From Litoribacter ruber (GTDB lineage: Bacteria > Bacteroidota > Bacteroidia > Cytophagales > Cyclobacteriaceae), in NCBI RefSeq assembly GCF_018500185.1, contig NZ_JAHBGI010000011.1:1-64000 (forward strand): a stretch of DNA of 64,000 nt, written 5' to 3'. The first letter of the stretch is position 1. Each line of letters starts with the position of its first letter. This document shows positions 26,673 to 35,135 of this stretch, in pieces. The position numbers and the translations under genes were made by a program. The notes beneath the pieces were generated by a model, which was given only the letters and a program-made list of their open reading frames with translations, was not told where the DNA came from and ran no database searches.

Positions 26673-27101
26673 TTAACTACATTTATCACATACCCCCTGT
26701 ACAAGCAAGTTCATCTCTTTGCCAATATAGCCTTTGGGTAAGCTAATGGCCGGAAGGGTGAGCTCTTCTATACAATTGGTTTTTCCACATTTTTCGCATT
26801 TGAAATGCACGTGGTCGTGACTATGATTATGGTGAACGCTGCTGTCATGATGCTCGTGCATACATAAAGCGTATTTGGTAGCACCACTGTCATCGAGGAC
26901 TTTATGGACCATGTCATTTTCCAGGAAAGTCTTCAGAGTCCTATAGATGGTCACCCGGTCAAAGTTTTCCTTCAGCTCTTCCTCAAGATCGGCATGGGAA
27001 AGGGCTTCCTGACGCTTAAGAAATGTTTTCAACACATCTCTTCTGCAACTGGTAACTCTCAGTTTGTTTTCTTTTAGAATATCTGAAGTTTTCAAAGTCA
27101 T
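26673..27101 (-). CDS. Fur-family metalloregulator (Zur-like)
   Basis: 142 residues. An N-terminal winged helix (residues 8-75: RVTSCRRDVLKTFLKRQEAL and DRVTIYRTLKTFLENDMVHK) is followed by a metal-binding and dimerisation domain. The structural zinc pairs are CEKC (near residue 114) and CDKC at the C-terminus. A histidine-rich loop (MHEHHDSSVHHNHSHDHVHF) can bind regulatory zinc or iron. The protein represses metal-uptake genes when metal is bound. The His-rich loop and overall shape favour a zinc-type sensor, but this is inference. No obvious target gene is adjacent. Confidence 0.9.
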   Translation of the reverse strand: MTLKTSDILKENKLRVTSCRRDVLKTFLKRQEALSHADLEEELKENFDRVTIYRTLKTFLENDMVHKVLDDSGATKYALCMHEHHDSSVHHNHSHDHVHFKCEKCGKTNCIEELTLPAISLPKGYIGKEMNLLVQGVCDKCS

Positions 27102-27270
27102 GTCCTGTGATTTGCTGTCCTACCTGATCAACGGTAATGCAGTAAAAATAATTCTAATGTATGACTTTAAAAAGAAAGGTGGAAAAATATGAGATAACTC
27201 CTCAATTGCAACTTTCTCTAAAAACTCTTTGCATCCTTTCCGATTTTCTCCGCCCCTTTGCGAGAAATAT

Positions 27271-27302
27271 AAAAAAATTGGGGAGCCAAGGACTCCCCAA
27301 TT
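27271..27302 (-). terminator. Rho-independent terminator of the zinc metalloprotease
   Basis: A perfect 10-base stem AATTGGGGAG/CTCCCCAATT with a 7-base loop is followed on the minus strand by a run of T. It lies 2 bases after the gene's stop. Confidence 0.9.
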
Positions 27303-27304
27303 AA

Positions 27305-29821
27305 TTAGGCTTTCGGGTTTAAAATATCATTTATCCTTTCCAAGGTATCCTCCAAGTGGAGCTTAGACACCCTGTCGGAAGTTCTTGGAATGGCCGCTTT
27401 TACCTGTCTTTGCAGCGTTTTCAGCTCTCCTCTTACTATCGGACGAATATCAGACTGCGAAGCGTTGATCTGCGGGCCTACAAACCTTCTGAAGTTAGCA
27501 GGAACATTCGGCTCATCTTTGGTCATCAACTCCTGCAACCTTTCCAGGTGAGCTCTCTGAAGCGCTCTTTTATAAACGTCGATCTGGGCGCCATTGCTAA
27601 GCTCTGTCCAGATTCCGCCTCTCAAATCATCAAACAGTTCCACCATGTTATAGGCATTGCTACCGTTGATGGCTTCATTTTCAATTACACGTCCTAACCT
27701 GCCATGATCCAAAATGCTGTTTAGGGTACCTACCTGAATACTTCTGATCTTTTCCAAAGCACCAAAATCGGCGGTCCTGGCAGTGATCTCATTATCGATC
27801 AACCAAGAAGGAGTATTGAACAATTCCTTATTCAGGAATTTCACAGCTTCTTTTTGGGTAGCTTTATCAGTGTGGGTATAAACGCCTTCACCGTCACCGG
27901 TAGACCTGTAGCGCTCATATACACCGCCTACATTGGTTTTAACATGGCCCATGTAGCGGTTAAACTGACCGATTACCTGACCGTACATTTCATTTAGATC
28001 TGAATAATCTTTGAAAGGCTTATCTTCTTCGAAAGTCCATTCGATCAAATTAGGCATAATCCGCTTAAGGTTTTTGATCCCATAATCGGAGGCCAACATG
28101 GCATTATCACCCAAATCCTCACTTTGGGCACTTGGATCATATGAATTGCCTTGACGGCCATATCTGTATAGTGGGTCACCGTTTTTAGAAGTTATCCACT
28201 CGTTCAGGATCGGCTGCTCGTCCTCAGGAGTTTCAGCTTCCAAAATTGGTCTGTAACCCCAAGAGATGGCATATTTATCATAAACCCCCACATCAGGGAA
28301 AAGGCTCACGCCCTTGTCTTCTGGCTGTGCTACGTAATTGAATCTGGCGTAATCCATGATGGATGGGGCCGTTCCATACTTTTGGGTAAACTCAGCAGAA
28401 CGCAGAGAATCCACAGGAATAGCATTGGAAGAGGCAAAGTTGTGTGGAAGACCTAATGTATGCCCAACTTCGTGAGCGGACACAAATCGGATCAATCTAC
28501 CCATCACATCATCCTTGAATTTCACATTTCTGGCATCAGGATTTACCGCAGCGGTTTGGATAAAATACCAGTTTCTCAACAAATTCATCACATTGTGATA
28601 CCATCCGATATCAGATTCCAGAATCTCTCCAGAACGTGGATCGGATACGTGGGGACCATAAGCATTCTGAATATCAGAAGCAAAATAGCGGATCACGGAA
28701 TAACGCGCATCCTCTGGGCTCCATCCTGGATCTTCTTCTGGGGTAGGGGCATCTTTGGCCTGTATGGCATTTTTAAAACCTGCAGCCTCAAAAGCCCTGT
28801 TCCAATCCTCCACACCTTGTTTTAGATAAGGTCTCCATTTATCCGGTGTAGCTGGATCAATGTAGTAAACAATAGGCTTCTTTGGCTCTACCAATTCGCC
28901 TGCCTTGAACTTCTCGATGTCCTCATCCTTCACCTCAAGTCTCCAACGATCCAAATAGGTTCTTCTCGTAGCCTTTTGCTCATCCAAACCATAATCAGTC
29001 ACAGATGTATTGAACCAACCTACTCTGCGGTCGGCCAGACGCTGCTTCATAGGCTCTTTAGGAAGCAAAAGCATGGAGCTGTTCATTTCCACCGTGATAG
29101 AACCAGTGCTTGCATTGGATGGCGGGTTGTTCGCCAAATAGGTCATGATATACCTACTTTCGATGTTGATCGGGTAAGTGTGGATATGCTCGATGTAAGA
29201 GCGGTCATTATCCAGACGGGTTACTTTATAGCTTTCTCTTCTGTTTTTTGGCAAACCAAGAGCCTGTACATCCTTGCTGAAAAGATCTGTGGCCTCGATC
29301 ACCACGCCATCACCGTCTTCAGATTTGGCTTTGATGTCAAAAGAATGGATGATTGGCTCCAAGTTGGAGTTCTTTACAGCTTGGTAAATTGGCAATGAGT
29401 CTGCGGCTGTGTTGCGATAGCTGACCATTTTCAGGTTGATGCGGTTGCCGTTTCCACGGTCCCATCTGACCATTTGGGTGTTGGTGCGCTCCCCGCCATA
29501 GCCTATACCTTCGGCTGTTTTGGCGATGGTGGTCACGATCAGCATTTCTCTGCCGATCAGGGAGTCGGCAATTTCATAGAAATACTTGCCGTCAATTTCA
29601 TGTACTTTGAAAAGGCCATCTTTTGTATTGGCCTTGGCAGTGATGACTTCGCTATAAGGTTTGATGCCGTTTTTGCTTGCGGCTGGCTTGGCCTGCTGGG
29701 CTGCTGGGGCCTCTGCCTCTTTTTTCTTCTTGCGCTGCGCTTGCACATCTTCGGTAGCGAAGACTGCACCCACCAGCAAGGAGCCGAGGATTACATGTTT
29801 TAAGTTTTGGGATGAAAACAT
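27305..29821 (-). CDS. Secreted zinc-dependent metalloprotease (DUF5117/DUF4953 type)
   Basis: 838 residues from MFSSQNLKHVILGSLLVGAV; an in-frame upstream start at 29860 would bury the signal peptide. The signal peptide ends near VQA. A lysine/alanine-rich linker follows, then the N-terminal DUF5118/5117-like region (GLFKVHEIDGKYFYEIADSL, RYIMTYLANNPPSN). The catalytic motif HEVGHTLGLPHN (HExxHxxGxxH) is near residue 470. Family members of Bacteroidota are about this length and are secreted or periplasmic. No T9SS C-terminal sorting domain is evident. It is transcribed alone with its own terminator. Confidence 0.92.
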   Translation of the reverse strand: MFSSQNLKHVILGSLLVGAVFATEDVQAQRKKKKEAEAPAAQQAKPAASKNGIKPYSEVITAKANTKDGLFKVHEIDGKYFYEIADSLIGREMLIVTTIAKTAEGIGYGGERTNTQMVRWDRGNGNRINLKMVSYRNTAADSLPIYQAVKNSNLEPIIHSFDIKAKSEDGDGVVIEATDLFSKDVQALGLPKNRRESYKVTRLDNDRSYIEHIHTYPINIESRYIMTYLANNPPSNASTGSITVEMNSSMLLLPKEPMKQRLADRRVGWFNTSVTDYGLDEQKATRRTYLDRWRLEVKDEDIEKFKAGELVEPKKPIVYYIDPATPDKWRPYLKQGVEDWNRAFEAAGFKNAIQAKDAPTPEEDPGWSPEDARYSVIRYFASDIQNAYGPHVSDPRSGEILESDIGWYHNVMNLLRNWYFIQTAAVNPDARNVKFKDDVMGRLIRFVSAHEVGHTLGLPHNFASSNAIPVDSLRSAEFTQKYGTAPSIMDYARFNYVAQPEDKGVSLFPDVGVYDKYAISWGYRPILEAETPEDEQPILNEWITSKNGDPLYRYGRQGNSYDPSAQSEDLGDNAMLASDYGIKNLKRIMPNLIEWTFEEDKPFKDYSDLNEMYGQVIGQFNRYMGHVKTNVGGVYERYRSTGDGEGVYTHTDKATQKEAVKFLNKELFNTPSWLIDNEITARTADFGALEKIRSIQVGTLNSILDHGRLGRVIENEAINGSNAYNMVELFDDLRGGIWTELSNGAQIDVYKRALQRAHLERLQELMTKDEPNVPANFRRFVGPQINASQSDIRPIVRGELKTLQRQVKAAIPRTSDRVSKLHLEDTLERINDILNPKA

Positions 29822-29905
29822 CTTATTATTTATTGGGTTGATAATTTCGTTGTAGGGCACAAAATATGATTTTAATTAAAAACCCTATCCATACAGTTTG
29901 TCATT

Positions 29906-29926
29906 TTTGATAAACGGTTTGTCAAA
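29906..29926. promoter_or_regulatory. Candidate operator upstream of the FAD oxidoreductase
   Basis: An imperfect 21-base palindrome, TTTGATAAAC-G-GTTTGTCAAA, with one mismatch between its 10-base arms, ends 16 bases before the ATG at 29943. A third half-site GTTTGTCA (29896-29903) lies just upstream in alternating orientation. This looks like a dimeric repressor site (TetR or MarR style); the regulator is not identified. Confidence 0.45.
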
Positions 29927-29942
29927 CTCTTAAAAGGTCTGC

Positions 29943-31061
29943 ATGGCTCAAAAACAGAAGATTGTAATCATCGGGGGTGGGCTGGCAGGCCTAACGGCCG
30001 CACATATGCTGGCCCGCCAAGGCCATAAAACCACCCTGGTTGAAAAGCAATCCTATCCTTTCCACCGAGTATGCGGCGAGTATATCTCCAATGAAGTCAG
30101 GCCTTTCCTCCAAAAACACGACCTGTTTCCCAGCCATCTTGAGCCAAGTGAAATCACCCGCTTTATGCTCACCTCCCCAAGCGGCGGCAAAATAGAAATG
30201 CCCTTGGACCTGGGCGGGTTTGGCCTGAGTAGGTATGTCTTTGACCAGTTTCTCTTTGAGAAATGTACCCAGGCAGGCGTAGAATTCCTTCTGAATACCG
30301 AGGTTTTGGAAACCGCTTATGTGCCAAATGAAAACTCTTATTCCATATTCCTAAAGAATGGACAGGAACTACAGGCGGATCAGGTCATAGGGGCCTTCGG
30401 CAAAAGATCCCGCATGGACAAGTCGCTCAAGCGGCCCTTTATGGAAAACCGCAGCCCCTTCATCGGCATCAAATACCATATGAAAACCGACTTCCCCCAC
30501 GATACTGTTGCCCTCCACAATTACAACGGCGGATATCTTGGGATCAACAAAATTGAAAATGGCGCTTATAATGTATGCTATTTGGGCAATAAAAAACAGC
30601 TGAGGGAGACAGGCTCTATAGAAGAAATGGAGAAAAAGTACCTGTATGAAAATCCTTTTATAAAGGAGCTTTTCCACAACAGCGAACAGCTTTTGGAGAG
30701 GCCCGTAGTGATCAATGAAGTTGATTTTTCCCAAAAGGCACCAGTGGTGGACCATATCCTGATGGCTGGGGATGCGGCAGGCCTTATTACCCCGCTTTGT
30801 GGAAATGGGATGGCCATCGCCATTCACTCCGGCAAATTAGCCGCCGAGGCAATTATCCACAATAAGGAGAGGTCTGCTATTGAAAACTGGTACAGCCACC
30901 ACTGGTCTCTGCGGTTTAAGCGGAGATTGTGGATAGGCCGCAAGGTGCAAAAATTGTTTGGTTCTGCTTTTTCAGCAAGCCTTGCTGTCGGGATATTGAA
31001 AACCTTTCCCTCTGTGGGCCACTCCATCATGAAAAGGACCCACGGAGCCCCCTTTCACTAG
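29943..31061 (+). CDS. FAD-dependent oxidoreductase, geranylgeranyl-reductase-like
   Basis: 372 residues. The Rossmann dinucleotide fold is IIGGGLAGLTAAHMLARQGH (residues 9-28). The PFHRVCGEYISNEVRPFL motif is characteristic of the geranylgeranyl-reductase/hydroxylase-like branch, and the second FAD motif is ILMAGDAAGLITPLCGNGMA (about 270-290). It probably hydroxylates, or reduces a double bond in, a lipid or aromatic intermediate. It heads a locus with UbiA-type prenyltransferase, type III PKS and methyltransferase, so it likely modifies the PKS product. It converges on the prenyltransferase gene with a 4-base gap. Confidence 0.85.
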   Translation: MAQKQKIVIIGGGLAGLTAAHMLARQGHKTTLVEKQSYPFHRVCGEYISNEVRPFLQKHDLFPSHLEPSEITRFMLTSPSGGKIEMPLDLGGFGLSRYVFDQFLFEKCTQAGVEFLLNTEVLETAYVPNENSYSIFLKNGQELQADQVIGAFGKRSRMDKSLKRPFMENRSPFIGIKYHMKTDFPHDTVALHNYNGGYLGINKIENGAYNVCYLGNKKQLRETGSIEEMEKKYLYENPFIKELFHNSEQLLERPVVINEVDFSQKAPVVDHILMAGDAAGLITPLCGNGMAIAIHSGKLAAEAIIHNKERSAIENWYSHHWSLRFKRRLWIGRKVQKLFGSAFSASLAVGILKTFPSVGHSIMKRTHGAPFH

Positions 31062-31065
31062 GGGA

Positions 31066-31956
31066 TCAAATTACCTGCAAAACTTGCGTCCTTTCCAGAA
31101 AGTAATAGGCAAAAAAGACATTCAGTCCCAAAGCCGAAAGCCGGATCATCCACATGGCCCAGGGGTAAGTGGCATATTTCTCCGCATTTTGCCTCACAAA
31201 ATAGAACCAGGTGTAGAAAAACAATATGGCGGGAGCCACGCCGGCAAGAAAGGCCCAAACTGCCCATATTTGCGATTGGCCCAGAAAATAATAAATAAAC
31301 CCGGCCCCGGCTATCAAAAACCAGATGGAGGAAAATACGAATGTGCCTGTGTAACCGAGGTATAAACTCATGGTGCGGTCACCCCTCCGCCCATCTTCCT
31401 CATGTTGATAAACCTGAGTTAGGGGATAATTTCCCAAAATCATCAAGCTGGTCAGCAGCCCCGGAATCAGTACATGGGGCTTTTCAAAGACATTCCACCC
31501 AAAACCGTTGAGCCCAGCATAGGCCATGGCAAATGTGAACAATCCCTGAAAAAACCCAGCCGTAATCCAGCCGATAAAGGGGTATTTTTTTAACCGGATG
31601 GCAGGATGGCTGTAGGCCATTGAAACTAAGGCATACAAAAGCACCATGCCGGCAAAGGCTAAGTTTATCCACACGCCCAAAACAAGTGCAGTAAACAAAA
31701 AGATAAATGAAAGGTAAAGCAGCCCAGGGGTTACTTTTGGTGGATGCTTGATACCGGCAATACTCAGCTCATCCTTGTCAAAAAAGCTGTTGTAGGCATT
31801 GCTGGACGGGTAAAGAAAAAGATGCAAGGCTAAAAAGACTATTAATAACCTAAAGCCGTCCAAATTGGGGGAATGGGCTAAGGCAAACAGAAAAACAGGC
31901 AACAGATAAAAGGAAAATGATATTCTTAAAAGCTTCCAGTTGGATAGTTTAAACAT
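31066..31956 (-). CDS. UbiA-family prenyltransferase-like membrane protein
   Basis: 296 residues, about eight or nine membrane spans. The Asp-rich motif positions of UbiA enzymes are recognisable as NAYNSFFDKDELS (near residues 53-65, compare NDxxDxxxD) and YQHEEDGRRGDRTMSLYLG (near 184-202). UbiA enzymes attach isoprenoid chains to aromatic acceptors. Beside the type III PKS it could prenylate the resorcinol-type product, though the Asp motifs are not canonical and a related non-prenyl function is possible. It is transcribed divergently from the PKS gene. Confidence 0.75.
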   Translation of the reverse strand: MFKLSNWKLLRISFSFYLLPVFLFALAHSPNLDGFRLLIVFLALHLFLYPSSNAYNSFFDKDELSIAGIKHPPKVTPGLLYLSFIFLFTALVLGVWINLAFAGMVLLYALVSMAYSHPAIRLKKYPFIGWITAGFFQGLFTFAMAYAGLNGFGWNVFEKPHVLIPGLLTSLMILGNYPLTQVYQHEEDGRRGDRTMSLYLGYTGTFVFSSIWFLIAGAGFIYYFLGQSQIWAVWAFLAGVAPAILFFYTWFYFVRQNAEKYATYPWAMWMIRLSALGLNVFFAYYFLERTQVLQVI

Positions 31957-32033
31957 ATAAGCTTATGCCAAAGTTAAGTGGGGGCTGTTAGTAGTATTTT
32001 TCTGTAATCAATATAGGCATTTAAATCAAATTA

Positions 32034-33113
32034 ATGAATAACTCCATTATTTCTATCGGTACGGCAAACCCCGGGGCGGCCATCCAACAAAAATCCATTG
32101 GCGAATTTATGAAGATGGCCCACTCCTTGGGACCTTTGGACGCCCGAAAGCTGCAGTTTGTCTATAGCCAGTCCGGCATTGATAACAGATACAGTGTGCT
32201 GAAGGACTTTGAAAAAAACGACTTTAAAGATTTTCGTTTTTTCCCCCAATCTGAAAACCTAGAACCCTTTCCCTCCACCCGTGACCGGATGCGGGTATTT
32301 CAGCAAGAGGCTCCTTCCCTTGCCATTAAGGCTATCAGCAATTGCCTTTCCAATTCAGAGGTAAAAGCTGAAGAGGTCACCCACCTTATCCTGGTAAGCT
32401 GCACGGGCATGTATGCACCGGGACTGGAATTGGAAATTATGGGAAAAATGGGGTTTAAGGACACCGTCGAGCGGTATTGCATCCATTTTATGGGTTGCTA
32501 TGCGGCATTTACCGCTATCAAGATGGCCGATAGAATCTGCACCAGCGATCCGGAAGCCAAAGTGGTGCTGGCTTGCGTGGAACTCTGCACCATACATTTT
32601 CAAAAAGATTACAACGAGGATAACTTATTGGCCAATGCCCTTTTTGGTGACGGGGCAGCAGCGGCCTTGGTGGCCAATTCCAAACAGGGCATAGGCATCA
32701 AGGATTACCAAAGCAACTTGGTAAGAGAAGGTGAAGGGGATATGGCTTGGCATATCGGGGATTTCGGCTTTGAAATGAAACTGAGTAAATATATCCCTGG
32801 CCTTTTGGAGAAGGGAATAGAGGCTTTGGGGAAAAAATTGGAGGAAAAATTTAAGTTATCCACAATTAAGAACTTTGCTATACACCCAGGAGGCAAGATG
32901 ATCCTCAAAAAAGTCGAGGAGAGCTTTGGAATCGATTCAGAGCAGAATTGCTTTGCCCATCAGGTGCTTAGGGATTTTGGAAACATGTCCTCGGCTACCA
33001 TTCTATTTGTTTTGGAAAAGATATTGAAGCAAGATGGCAATCCCGGAGAAATCCTGGCCATGGGATTTGGACCAGGCTTGACGCTAGAAACACTTTTATT
33101 GGATAAGCAATGA
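32034..33113 (+). CDS. Type III polyketide synthase (chalcone/stilbene synthase family)
   Basis: 359 residues. The three catalytic residues of the family are in place: Cys155 (HFMGCYAAF), His284 (FAIHPGGKM) and Asn317 (DFGNMSSAT). The N-terminal thiolase-like half has LILVSCTGMYAPGLELEIM and the C-terminal AMGFGPGLTLE loop is typical. Bacterial enzymes of this type condense a fatty acyl-CoA or similar starter with malonyl-CoA to give alkylresorcinols or alkylpyrones. The starter is not readable from the sequence. The next gene overlaps its stop by 4 bases, so a methyltransferase is co-translated. Confidence 0.93.
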   Translation: MNNSIISIGTANPGAAIQQKSIGEFMKMAHSLGPLDARKLQFVYSQSGIDNRYSVLKDFEKNDFKDFRFFPQSENLEPFPSTRDRMRVFQQEAPSLAIKAISNCLSNSEVKAEEVTHLILVSCTGMYAPGLELEIMGKMGFKDTVERYCIHFMGCYAAFTAIKMADRICTSDPEAKVVLACVELCTIHFQKDYNEDNLLANALFGDGAAAALVANSKQGIGIKDYQSNLVREGEGDMAWHIGDFGFEMKLSKYIPGLLEKGIEALGKKLEEKFKLSTIKNFAIHPGGKMILKKVEESFGIDSEQNCFAHQVLRDFGNMSSATILFVLEKILKQDGNPGEILAMGFGPGLTLETLLLDKQ

Positions 33114-33814
33114 GCAAGTTTAAGAAGCGGAGTTTTGAAAGGGAGCAGATGGATGACCTCAATTGTGGTGGTCAGGAACTTGTCCAGACGCTTAAAGAGC
33201 TTAAAACCATCAATCACCTTCTAGGTGGAAACCAGGTCTCTACCGATGGTCTGGAGCAGCTTATCGGAAGTTATCCACAGCCTCATTACCAGATCGCCGA
33301 CATTGGTTGCGGACAAGGGGACATGATCAAAGTGATGGCGCGCTGGGCGGAGAAAAACCGGATCCATGTCACTTTTCATGCCATTGATGCCAATCCCAAC
33401 ATAATTGCGTTGGCAAAAAAAAACCTGGAGGAGTATCCCAATGTGGAGTTTCACGTGGCCGATGTATTTGATACCAACCTTCTCGACCGACCGCTGGATA
33501 TCATTACATGCACATTATTCACCCACCATTTTACAGACACTGAATTGATCACCATGCTCAAGAATTTCAAGGCAAATACCCAACTGGGTTTTGTGATCAA
33601 CGACCTCCACAGACACCCCTTGGCTTACTATAGTATAAAACTGCTCACAAAACTGTTTTCCAAATCCCCCATGGTCAAAAATGACGGGCCCATATCGGTA
33701 TTGAGGAGCTTCAAAGAAAAAGAGCTGGAGGAAATCTTAAACCTTTCAGGATGGGAAAGATACAGTATTAAATGGAACTGGGCATTTCGCTGGCAGGTTC
33801 TGGGTCTGCATTAA
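33110..33814 (+). CDS. Class I SAM-dependent methyltransferase, type III PKS partner
   Basis: 234 residues. Motif I is IADIGCGQGDMIKVMARW (about residues 62-79), the acidic second-strand residue is in AIDANPNIIALAKKN, and motif IV is IITCTLFTHHFTDTELITML. Start and PKS stop overlap as ATGA. It likely methylates the PKS-derived phenol or quinol (O- or C-methylation). The pairing resembles srsA-srsB of Streptomyces, in which a type III PKS is followed by a methyltransferase and a flavoprotein. Confidence 0.88.
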   Translation: MSKFKKRSFEREQMDDLNCGGQELVQTLKELKTINHLLGGNQVSTDGLEQLIGSYPQPHYQIADIGCGQGDMIKVMARWAEKNRIHVTFHAIDANPNIIALAKKNLEEYPNVEFHVADVFDTNLLDRPLDIITCTLFTHHFTDTELITMLKNFKANTQLGFVINDLHRHPLAYYSIKLLTKLFSKSPMVKNDGPISVLRSFKEKELEEILNLSGWERYSIKWNWAFRWQVLGLH

Positions 33815-33888
33815 GCAAAACCTTCCGATTCCTTTAATTATCTGCCTAATCTTTTTAATTTTGGGCTTCCTTCATCAACAATAAACTT

Positions 33889-34761
33889 ATGGACTTAGAT
33901 ATTGCAACGATTGAACATTTCACCAGAAGGGCTATAGATGCCGCCTGGATTGTCGTTCCGAGCATCATTTTAGCTTTAATATATTATTTTATTGGTATGT
34001 ATATCATCCGGTTTTTGGTCAAAACCGTCAATAATATCTTTACCAAATATGAAATAGAGGTTTCTCTGGCCATATTCTTAAGCAGCTTCATTCGTGTCAT
34101 TCTTTATGTGGTGCTGATATTGGCCGTTGCATCGACCCTGGGCTTCCCGATTACTTCCTTTATCGCCATTTTGGGTGCCGCGGGTTTGGCAGTCGGTCTG
34201 GCCTTGCAGGGCTCCCTGTCCAATTTTGCCGGAGGGGTGTTGATCTTGATCTTCAAGCCTTTCAAAGTTGGCCACACCATTGAAGCGCAAGGGACTTTGG
34301 GCAGTGTGGAAAGAATCGATATCCTTTACACAACGGTGCGCAATTTTGATAACCGAGTAGTCATCATCCCTAATGGGGGATTGGCCAATTCCAGCATCAT
34401 TAACCTCTCCATGAAGCCTACCCGTAGGGTGGAGTTAAGTTTGGGAGTGGCTTATGGCACAGACCTCAAAAAGACCAGGGAGATAATCCTCGACGTGCTC
34501 AAAAAGGATGAAAGGGTATTGGAAGACCCCGCCCCGGTGGTTTACTTCACCAATTTCGGCGACAGCTCTCTGGATCTTTCCGTCAGATGCTGGGCCAATG
34601 CCGCAGACCTTTGGCCGGTATATTGGGACAATATGGAAGCCATCAAGGAAGCTTTTGAAGCCAATGATATAGAAGTACCGTTCCCACAGCGAGATGTCAA
34701 CCACTATTTCCCCGAAGGAAAACCGGAACTTACGCTCTCTCCCGAGAAGAATTCCAATTAA
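33889..34761 (+). CDS. Small-conductance mechanosensitive channel (MscS family)
   Basis: 290 residues. Three N-terminal membrane spans (residues 18-38, 60-80, 85-110); the last contains the pore-lining AILGAAGLAVGLALQGSLSN followed by FAGGVLILIFKPFKVGHTIE, the family hallmark. The soluble beta domain follows (VERIDILYTTVRNFDNRVVI, then IPNGGLANSSIINLS). It opens under membrane tension to release solutes in hypo-osmotic shock. It ends with a strong terminator and is probably a single gene. Confidence 0.95.
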   Translation: MDLDIATIEHFTRRAIDAAWIVVPSIILALIYYFIGMYIIRFLVKTVNNIFTKYEIEVSLAIFLSSFIRVILYVVLILAVASTLGFPITSFIAILGAAGLAVGLALQGSLSNFAGGVLILIFKPFKVGHTIEAQGTLGSVERIDILYTTVRNFDNRVVIIPNGGLANSSIINLSMKPTRRVELSLGVAYGTDLKKTREIILDVLKKDERVLEDPAPVVYFTNFGDSSLDLSVRCWANAADLWPVYWDNMEAIKEAFEANDIEVPFPQRDVNHYFPEGKPELTLSPEKNSN

Positions 34762-34767
34762 ACTATC

Positions 34768-34796
34768 AAAGGCCTGCTTATTAAGCGGGCCTTTTT
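34768..34796 (+). terminator. Rho-independent terminator of the MscS channel gene
   Basis: AAAGGCCTGCTT pairs with AAGCGGGCCTTT (one G-T pair, short loop), followed by T residues; it begins 7 bases after the stop. Confidence 0.9.
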
Positions 34797-34904
34797 CGGT
34801 TTAAAAGTTTATATTCGGTAGGAACTGAGCGCCTTCGGATGATTAATGATTAAACGTGAGATCCCCTGTATTTACTCTAATCCATTAATCAGTCCCTTCA
34901 ACCT

Positions 34905-35105
34905 TTAAACCTTATCCTCGGAATCTTTTTCTGCCTTCCCCTTCCGTCTCCCAGAAGCACATCCAATATTTCCAGTCAAATCCGCATCATCAGGCAGGCC
35001 ACCGAAACCTTCGGAGAAATCCCATTCCTCGGCAAGATCCTCCTTGGGCATATCCTGCTTTACATTTTTCTTATCCATTTTGCGCTTGTTTTTACTTTCA
35101 AACAT
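34905..35105 (-). CDS. Small charged protein of unknown function
   Basis: 66 residues: basic N-terminus (MFESKNKRKMDKKNVKQ), acidic centre (EEWDFSEGFGGLPDDADLTG), then a Cys/Gly stretch (NIGCASGRRKGKAEKD). The second methionine, at 35078, is an alternative start. No membrane span. The central stretch looks conserved in style, but I do not recognise a family. It is divergent from the MutS-like gene (30-base gap). Confidence 0.6.
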   Translation of the reverse strand: MFESKNKRKMDKKNVKQDMPKEDLAEEWDFSEGFGGLPDDADLTGNIGCASGRRKGKAEKDSEDKV

Positions 35106-35123
35106 AAAATTTGACAGATTAGT

Positions 35124-35131
35124 TATATTTG
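35124..35131 (+). promoter_or_regulatory. Candidate promoter -7 box of the MutS-like gene
   Basis: TATATTTG ends only 4 bases before the ATG at 35136, so the transcript would be leaderless or nearly so. No well-spaced -33 TTG is visible. Confidence 0.35.
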
Positions 35132-35135
35132 GCCT

